From assembly GCA_023078555.1 (NCBI GenBank), contig CM041198.1:11165874-11229873 (forward strand): a DNA stretch of 64,000 nucleotides, read 5' to 3'. The notes under the pieces were generated by a model. It did not search any database, was not told where the DNA came from, and saw only the letters and a program-made list of their open reading frames with translations. Positions 56,521 through 64,000 of the stretch are shown piece after piece (within the stretch, counting starts at the first letter, position 1; each line of letters opens with the position of its first letter). A program made the position numbers and the translations under genes. The DNA comes from Ulva prolifera (lineage: Eukaryota; Chlorophyta; Ulvophyceae; Ulvales; Ulvaceae).

Positions 56521-58140
56521 TTGCCATGGAACTTCATCATAGACAGTGGTTCCGATGTTCATATAGTAGGGAATCGCGAAATGTTCACTGAATATGGTCC
56601 GTGTAAGAGAACTGCCACTCCTGCGGGACCAGGCAAGCTTCCCATCATGGGCAGGGGAACCATTCACGTGAACCTGGGCACCTATGTTGATGAGCATGGG
56701 AACAAGCATCCTTTGGATATGGAAATCCCTGGTGTTCAATATGCCCCTGAGTGTCCGTACAATATACCGAGTACTATGGGTCTGAGACACGCGCAAATGT
56801 ATCTAGACACGCGTAGGAATGTGATGTACGTCCCTGGTCTTGGTGACATGGCTACTGGTATTGAGGATGCGTCAAAATAGCAGGAGCTAGATCAAGATGG
56901 ATACCGAGTCTTTGCATTTAAAATGAGAAGCCTGTTCTGGTCGGCAATCCTGTCAATAGGGGAGTGATCTGGTCCAACCAGAGCAGCCCAACTTCTGTTG
57001 TGGAGGACCAATAGACGTGGTGTCATATGGCTGCTGCGGCAATTGACATCAAGCGCCGCAATGCTGGGGGAGTTGTTGTCCCACATGATCCCACATGAAT
57101 GATGCTTACCTGCTGGAAGCTGCTTTCTTAGCGCATTTGTCTTTTCACCAGCCAACATGGGTCTTGAAGCGGATGCAGTCAAATGCTCCGTCCTATGGGG
57201 ATTTGCGTTTGAAAGTCGATCCCGAGCCAATGGGAAATCGTTGTCACGGCTGCAGAATTGGCAAAGTGCCTGCGGGTAACTTCTCTGCCAATGATCGTGA
57301 GCTCATAAGCCATGCGAAACACCCTGGCGAGCAACTGCATGCCGATTTGGCCGGTCCCATCACTCCAGTTGGGATCGGTGGTGTGAAATATGTTTTGTTT
57401 CTGATGTGTGCCTTCACGCGTTATACTCTCGTTGTCGTCCTGCGCAAGAAGAGTGAGGCTTTAGCCATGATCTCTTACATCATTGAGCGCATTCGGGTGA
57501 ATGTGGTGAAGCCAGGTGAACCGGGTGTGCGCATCCTACACACCGACAAAGGAGGTGAGTTCATGGTCGAGGCCTTGTTGCTCTACCTCCTGTGTAGTGG
57601 CATTACTCACCGCACGACCCCCACAGCTGATCACCGTGCAAATGGTATGATCAAGCGGAGGATCGGCATTGCCTTGAGGCAGTCCGAGCTGTGCTACTTG
57701 CGAGCGGCCTCCCTCTGTTCCTGTGGATTGAAGGCCTCGGCAGTGTCATTCATGGTCACATCTCACGACGTGCTCGGCGCTGTACCATGGCAGGCTGGCG
57801 AAGATGATGAAGGCCCAGAAGGCCACTCTTGCTGTCAACACATCCGCGGATGTTCAGTAAGCCGAGCGGGCTAACATGCGCATGAAAAAGGCCGAGCGCG
57901 ATAAGTTGAGGGAGGAGGAAAAGCGTAAGTGGGAGTTGCTTGTGATGACTGAGTTGGATGATGTTTTGTTGAAATCTTGTAATGGGGATATCATTCCCTA
58001 CATGTCTTTTTTCAGGGAGACGACGGTTAAGGTGTTCCATGATTAGCTGCAGCAACAGCGTCTGTGGGGGGTTGAGGTGTATGCATACCCCACGGACGAT
58101 AAGCTGCGGAAACTTTCCGCGTGGGGTATTGTTGCATACT
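56521..58140 (+). pseudogene. Copia C protease and integrase
   Basis: The protease block begins PWNFIIDSGSDVHIVGNREM. A stop and small shifts follow at 56878-57095. The frame 57095-57874 carries GAG-pre-integrase (YLLEAAFLAHLSFHQPTWVL), the zinc module GNRCHGCRIGKVPAGN, LHADLAGPITPVGIGGVKYV, RILHTDKGGEFMVEALLLYL and ADHRANGMIKRRIGIA. After a shift the C-terminal part goes on to about 58140. Confidence 0.85.
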
Positions 58141-58173
58141 GGGTCGGTGCTGAGCTAGGCCCCAACATGCAGC

Positions 58174-58987
58174 GTGTGTACCAGCATGCAGCGTGTGTAC
58201 GTCGAGGATGTTCCGGGGGGTAGAGTTGTGGTGGTGGGCCAGATCATGTGCACCACGGATCAGATGATTCGACACGTATGTAAGTACAGTGTGTCCACTG
58301 TGGTGGACAAGAGAGAGCCTGCGGAGTTTGCGAACTCCTACACGGTTGTCTTTGAGAAGGATTATGAGGGTGTCCACGTGACTGACAGTGATGTTCCCCC
58401 ATTCATGGATGATGCCACGCATGATGGGGAGGTGTTTCGCCGTCTGCGTGACCAGGGAACGGCAGGGACCCTGTGATGGATATGACTTTCCGGCAGGACG
58501 CACTGCCTGATGAGTCAGTTTACTCCGCACGGTTCGGAGCAGGCTCCTCCGCGGAGGTGATCCGGCGTGACCTTGCTCGGGACACACCGGAGGTGGCCAG
58601 GCATGCCATGCATCGCTCGCGAGCGATTGCGCGTGCCGCTGCGCACCCTTATATTGCCATACCCCCTCGGGCGGCTGGTCCGTGTCATGAATTCCGTCAA
58701 AATTATGTCAAAGCTAGTCAAAGCATTCAACTGTGCAGCGAGAGCTACTCGCACCTCTAACAAACACCTAGTTTGTTACAGTCAGGTGCACCAGACTGAG
58801 GCCAGACCTGTTCGCACTGTGGAGTACGTGGTGACACGCAATGCGGCGATCCATGACCCCGGTGTAGGGGCTGCCTTCGTCGCTCCGATGACCTCCAGTT
58901 CATCAGATGATGACATGGACGAGGACGATGATGACGCCAGTCCGGGCATCTATGATGATGATGCAGATAAGGTGGAATACATCATAA
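58174..58987 (+). pseudogene. Copia C integrase tail and start of the RT ORF
   Basis: The frame 58174-58476 reads QRVYVEDVPGGRVVVVGQIM ... FRRLRDQG and ends in TGA. An overlapping frame starts MDMTFRQDALPDESVYSARF, which is the head of the RT-coding ORF in A and B. About 100 extra bases near 58680-58785 are absent from A and B. Homology ends at 58987. Confidence 0.75.
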
Positions 58988-59718
58988 GTAGGGCTGGCCA
59001 ATACCGGTACATGTATATTTCCGAATAGTACCGGTACATTCGAAAATTGCGGTATAATGGGAACATTTGGGTGTTCCGAAATGTACCGCTGACCGGAATG
59101 TTTGCGACCGCCCTTATACCCTAATGTACCGCTACATCACCAATATACCGCTATATGGAATTGTTTACACGTATGTAAGGTTGCGTACGTGCTCAAGCTT
59201 GGTTGCAGCGCGCGCTGATTGGTTTTCACGAGCTGATCGGCTTGCATTCTGTGATCTCATGGTCGCAAAGGGCTCTGCCGAGGCCCCGACCCAGATACGA
59301 TTTGATCAAGAATTGTAACCCTCTTGGACACGGGCCAGTGACCAAGAGGTCTGCTTAGCGAGCCGGTTTGCGAAGCATACCACAAGGTGACATCTCGCGC
59401 CATGCCCGCCTGCGTCTAGTCCATGGTGTATCCAGAGCTTCCGTACGGTGTGCATGCTCTTTTCATGTGCACATTCAGTTTAAACATGGGCTAAATGATG
59501 CCGTAAGTGTTGTGTAATGCGTATGATGTGTCATGAACGCAATGATGCCACAGAGGTTTAGTGCATGCCGGTACAACTACCTGTACTGCATTTGCACTGG
59601 CATGCTGCTGCGAAGTGCAGCGCTTCGACGTCACCTTATGTTGATGTCGTCAGTAGCTACATTACAAGGAATGTTGAGCACTGCTCTGTTGGCGTTGCAG
59701 CCATGGTCACGTAGGGGT
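58988..59718. other. Unassigned spacer with a cluster of TACCG motifs
   Basis: Between copia C and copia B. From 59001 to 59155 at least five variants of ATGTACCG/TACCGGTACAT occur on both strands, partly palindromic. No coding signal or mobile-element end is certain. Confidence 0.5.
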
Positions 59719-60068
59719 TGTCAGAAATGCTACATCTTGTTCGGTCAGACGCGCAGTCACTTCAAGTCACATCAGGTCAGCCGGCGTTCCATACCTGCTG
59801 CGCACAGAGGTAGAACCGAGGAACGCTTCAGAGGGAGATAAGTGCTAATACCGTGAGACAGTAAAGAAAATGGTTACAGATCTCAGTGTGCACATCCTTA
59901 TATGCACACTGAACACTCAAGGTTACGGCGGGAAACCCTCGCGGGATTTCCCTCACTACATGAAGACAATCCTGGCTGGCGGCTTACCCATGCACTGGAT
60001 CCGCGGATCGTCCGTGCATGGGTGCACCTGTCACCACACTGCTGCCCACAGACTCATGCATTGTGACA
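59719..60068 (-). mobile_element. 3' LTR of copia B
   Basis: On the minus strand it starts TGTCACAATGCATGAG and ends GCATTTCTGACA. A polypurine tract ATGGGGGAG abuts it at 60069-60077. Confidence 0.9.
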
Positions 60069-60085
60069 CTCCCCCATAAACCCTG

Positions 60086-60912
60086 CTATGTCTCCAATAG
60101 CTGGAGTTTATTACGAACTTCTTGCAAAGCAGGCCCGGGCATCACTTTAGTAAACACATCCGCTAACTGATCGACAGTGCCTACCCATGCTACCTTAAGT
60201 TCATCCATCTGGACATATTCCCGCACTCGCAAGTGCCGCACACGAATGTGCTTGGATCTGTCAGTGGACACAGCATTCACGGCCAAGATATTGGCACTCT
60301 TATTATCACCCCACAGAGTCGGCTTATGTAAGCCATATGTGGGACAAGCTTCACGTCGAGAAGCAATTGCTTCATCCACATCAGCTCGTTGGCAGTTGCA
60401 CTCATCGCGATGAGCTCAGCCTCTGTTGTATCCCCAGCCACTATACTCTGCTTCTTCGAACGCCACAGAACACAGTTCCCATACACTCGAACAATCATAC
60501 CAGACACACTTTTCAGATCCGCAGAATTCGCAAAATCTGCATCTGAAAAAGCCTCTAGTAAACACCCATGTCCCTCAGAGCCTACAAATTTTATTCCTAA
60601 AGTCTTCGTGGACTGCAGGCATCTCAGAACATGTTGCACGGCAGACCAATGTTCCTTCGGACTACTAGACATGTGCTGAGCCAGGGCATGTGCCACATAG
60701 CTCAGGTCAGGTCGTGTCACTCCTGCAACATACTGGATGCTTCCTACAGCACTCATGAACCTAGAATGCTCAGCAGCACTGGCTTTCTCCAGGTCAGGAT
60801 GCTCTTTCGCACTCCTTAGTTGTTGCCGCGGCACTAAGGGAGTGGGAGACTTGCGACAGTCAGACTTGTTTCGTTGTGTCATGATGATTGTTTTGGCCTT
60901 GCGATCACGCAT
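60086..60912 (-). pseudogene. Copia B RNase H and end of RT
   Basis: RKSPTPLVPRQQLRSAKEHPD, RFMSAVGSIQYVAGVTRPDL, HALAQHMSSSPKEHWSAVQHVL, SDADFANSADLKSVSG, WRSKKQSIVAGDTTEAELIA. A short insertion near 60330 shifts the frame, after which LWGDNKSANILAVNAVSTD and DVFTKVMPGPALQEV follow to a stop at 60086. Only one or two shifts separate this from an intact domain. Confidence 0.9.
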
Positions 60913-60940
60913 GATCTCTGTGCCAAGTGCCCATGCAAGT

Positions 60941-62659
60941 TCACCTAGGTCTCTGCCTTCGAATTTCGTGAGAATGACATCGACAAGTTCCTGCAGCCCG
61001 CAGAGCTACTGAAAATGAACAAGTCATCGACCCACAAGAAAATAAAACAGCGACCAGATGTTCTGAATATAGTCCGGGATCACTTTGTGGGCACACAAAT
61101 CCCATCTCAGCTAAGAACTTTATTAAAGCTTTGTGCCACTCGCGAGCAGCTTGCTTCAGGCCATACAAGGTTTATTGCAATCTCCATACATGTGCTGTCC
61201 CGTCAGTGAAGAACGAGGCATGTTCAACGAACACTTCCTCCTCCAGCTCACCATTCAGAAAAGCACACTGGATGTCTATGTGCCTAATCTCTAAATCTTC
61301 CTGAGCAGCAACTGACAGCAACACACGCAGTGTCGCATAACTACCGACAGGGGACCAAGTCTCAAAAAAATCAATGCCCTCTACCTGAGAAAAACCACGT
61401 GCGACATAACTTGCCTTGTAGCGCTGAATCTCTCCCGCAGGTCCACGCTTGATCTTGAGCACCCATTTGCCCGAGATAGCCCGTTTGCCCGCAAGCAGAT
61501 AGCACAACTCGAAAGTTCCGTGCTCACCCAGTGCATCCACCTCCTCCTGCATGGCATGCAGCCATGCATCCCTGTCAGCACTCGCAAGTGCTTTCTTCAA
61601 AGAAGGCATATCAGGGTCGGAGGCCATCAGCTTCCTGACGGCAGCTGCTCTGCGCGACCCACGACGCTGAGCATTCTGCTGCTCGCCAGACTCCACATGC
61701 TTAGGCTTCAGGTCTGCACAGGTGACTCCACAGTCAGCCGCGGCTGATGTGTCCTGATTGCAAGCTGAAACATCAAAAGCAGCTACAACTGTCTCACTAC
61801 TAGCAATGTAAGAACCCGCAGGCTCATGCATATGTACAGCTGCTACATCCGCAGCCAGTGGAACAAGGCGTCTGCGTACAAGAGGATTGATTTTTATGCG
61901 AGGCAAGGCGGCTGGAATGGCCCTCACCTCGTCAGGCAAATCAACCCCGACAGCGGCTGAGGGGTCCGGGACCTCTCCCCCTAATTCGGACCCGGTCTCC
62001 ACCTCATCTGGCTCATCCTCCCAGATTCTCCTCTGGGGGCTGAGCAACTGTCCCTGCGCCAGATGCTGAGGCCGCAGCCGAATTACTTCCGGAACGGACC
62101 CGCTGAGCCTCCAGATTCTGATGGGCCGCAGCCTGTTCATCATCTGAAATGGTGTAGTCCATGCGCTGTTCATCATCATCATCATAGATGCCAGGACCAT
62201 CGTCGTCTTCATCCATGTCATCGTCAGACGCAGTGACAGACATTTGAACAGGAAACGCAGCTTCTACACTAGGGTCGTGCAATACAGCGTTGCGCGTGGC
62301 AACGTATCTCGCAGTGCGAAACGGCGTAGCCACAGGGTGATGCACTTCACCACGCACACGAGGGGGACAGAGACATCGGGATGGGCAGCAGCTCTGGAGG
62401 TCGCACGCGTGCGATGCAGAGTTACTCTGGCCATTTTCGGTGTGGCCCGGGAGGGGTCACGCCGAATTATCTCCGCAGAGGAGCCAGCCCCAAACCGCGG
62501 AGAATACACGGCAGGTTTGGGGCTAGGATCGTCCTGACGGAAAGTCATCTCCATGACAGGGACCCTACCATGACCGGGGGGGGATGTGAAGCTGGTCACG
62601 CAGACGGCGCAACACTCCCCCGTCATACGTGTGATCAGACAGGAAAGGGGGGACATCAC
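60941..62659 (-). pseudogene. Copia B reverse transcriptase ORF
   Basis: The head (MEMTFRQDDPSPKPAVYSPR, from about 62560) overlaps the integrase stop in another frame. After an acidic linker (MDEDDDGPGIYDDD) the main frame 61172-62221 reads KRAISGKWVLKIKRGPAGEI, GFSQVEGIDFFETWSPVGSY and RHIDIQCAFLNGELEEEVFVE. A shift at about 61170 leads to MYGLKQAAREWHKALIKFLAEMGF. The region with the V-D-D box is frameshifted near 61060. Confidence 0.88.
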
Positions 62660-63980
62660 TATCTGTCACACGCTCGCCCTCGTTGTCCCCCTCAAAGGCA
62701 ACCTTGTAAGAGTTCGCAAACTCCGCAGGCTCCCTCTTGTCCACAACAGCGGACGCATCGTACTTACGTACGTAGCGGATCAACTGATCCGCAGTGCACA
62801 TCACCTGACGCACAACAAAAACCCTACCCCCAGGAACATCCTGGGCGTACACACGCTGCATGCTGGGGCCCAGCCCGGCCCCGACCCAGTATGCAAGGAC
62901 ACCCCGCGGGGACAACTTCCGCAGCTTGTCGTCCCTGGGATATGCGTACTCCTCAACCCCCCACGGACGCTGCTGCCGCAGCAGATCTTGAAACACCTCA
63001 ACGGAGGTGTCCCGGAAAAAGGACATGTAAGGAATGATATCCTTGTCACAAGACCGCACTAAAAACTCTGTCGACGCAAGCAACTTGTAATTGTGCTTTT
63101 CCTCATCCCTCAACTTATCGCGCTCGGCCTTTTTCATGCGCTATGTGCCCTTTTCAGCTTCAGCCACATCTGCCGCAGCGTTGATGGCATGCTGAGCTTT
63201 CTGGGACTTTAGAATGAGTGCCAGTTTGTCATGGTACAACGCCGAGCACGGCGTGAGATTGTGGCCATGTACAACACTGGCGAGACATTCTATCCACAGG
63301 AACAGAGGCAGGCCACTCGCAAGCAGCACTGCACGGAGTGACTCAAAAGAGATTCCGATTCTCCGCTCGATCATGCCATTACAGCGATGATCAGCTGTGG
63401 GGGTTAAGCGGTGAGTGATGCCGCGACGCTGGAGGTAGAGTTTTAAGGCCTCAACCATGAACTCTCCCCCTTTGTCGGTGTGTAGGATGCGCACACCCGG
63501 TTCACCTGGCTTCACCACATTTACCCGAATGCGTTCAATAATATAAGAGATCATGGCCGCAGCCTCACTCTTTTTGCGAAGACCTACCACGAAAGTATAG
63601 CGGGTAAAGGCACACATCACGAACAAAGCATATTTCACACCTCCAATTCCTACTGGAGTGACAGGTCCAGCTAAATCAGCGTGCAGTTGCTCACCAGGCC
63701 ACTTGGCCTGGCCCATGAGCTCACAATCATTGGCAGAGAAGTTACCCGCAGGCACTTTGCCAATTCTGCAGCCGTGACACCGATTTCCCAGCGGCTCGGA
63801 ATCGACACTCAAATTCAAATGACCACAAAAATCAGCGTCGGATTGCATGCGCTTAAGAACCCAATTTGACTGATGAAATGACAAATGCGCTATGAAAGCA
63901 GGATCTAGAAGGTAAGCGTCATGTGGGACCTCAGCTCCCCAAGTATTAGGTCGCTGTAGGTCAATGGCCGCAGCCGCCAC
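62565..63980 (-). pseudogene. Copia B integrase
   Basis: The frame from 63980 has AYLLDPAFIAHLSFHQSNWV, GNRCHGCRIGKVPAGNFSAN, QLHADLAGPVTPVGIGGVKY, ILHTDKGGEFMVEALKLYLQ and HRCNGMIERRIGISFESLRA. A single in-frame TAG at 63141-63143 precedes RMKKAERDKLRDEEK, and the rest runs in phase to a TAG at 62565-62567, right after a run of eight C. The upstream end is cut by the window border. Confidence 0.9.
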
Positions 63981-64000
63981 ATGGTGCCACTGCCGCTGGT

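Larger units (their letters stand above)
54170..58987 (+). mobile_element. Copia element C, 3'-truncated
   Basis: On the plus strand it carries leader, gag, a zinc knuckle, protease, integrase and the start of the RT ORF. It ends abruptly at 58987 after IYDDDADKVEYIIS, where A and B continue. RT, RNase H and the 3' LTR are missing. It is interrupted by a 983-bp solo LTR at 55145-56127 and is closely related to A and B. Confidence 0.88.
59719..64000 (-). mobile_element. Copia element B, running off the window
   Basis: On the minus strand: integrase, RT, RNase H, polypurine tract and a 3' LTR of 350 bp (59719-60068). It is the best preserved copia copy here and serves as the uninterrupted reference for insertions in A. 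The gag-protease part lies beyond 64000. Confidence 0.9.

Overview
This is nuclear DNA from a photosynthetic eukaryote, most likely a green alga (Viridiplantae). The host genes have several small GT-AG introns. They include a plant-type MSH1 (MutS fused to GIY-YIG), a thioredoxin-like 3-3 protein, a plant-type kinesin-7, a DUF1995 chloroplast protein and a SulP sulfate permease. TGA, TAA and TAG all end intact host genes, so the code is standard. The species cannot be named from this window.

Layout. 1-8307: a decayed Ty3/gypsy chromovirus on the minus strand (gag, protease, RT, RNase H, integrase, chromodomain) with its 5' LTR at 7514-8307. 8308-11030: a LINE-like retroelement split by a short LTR, which is itself split by a copia solo LTR. 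12222-28960: the first host-gene block, holding thioredoxin-like 3-3 (+), kinesin-7 (-), MSH1 (+), a Sec14-like lipid-transfer protein (+) and a tRNA-dihydrouridine synthase (-). About 29600-31720: a second, 5'-truncated LINE copy (-). 33155-40393: the second host block, holding a SulP transporter with a tandemly duplicated exon (+), TRAPPC4/Trs23 (-) and a DUF1995 protein (-). 41683-64000: a dense nest of LTR elements containing three copia elements (A minus, C plus, B minus), fragments of gypsy elements, several solo LTRs with perfect 5-bp target-site duplications, and a TIR DNA transposon carrying a 314-bp TG repeat.

The host genes are housekeeping genes that share no pathway. MSH1 and the DUF1995 protein are probably organelle proteins, TRAPPC4 acts in vesicle tethering, Sec14 in lipid transfer and Dus in tRNA modification. 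Exon joins for thioredoxin, kinesin, Sec14, SulP and TRAPPC4 were checked by hand for GT-AG borders and reading phase. MSH1, Dus and DUF1995 each keep unresolved junctions.

The most unusual item is a family of about 290-bp LTR-like elements (TG...CA ends, 5-bp duplications) that carry a tRNA-derived segment with pol III A/B-box geometry. Three complete copies and one truncated copy lie in this window.
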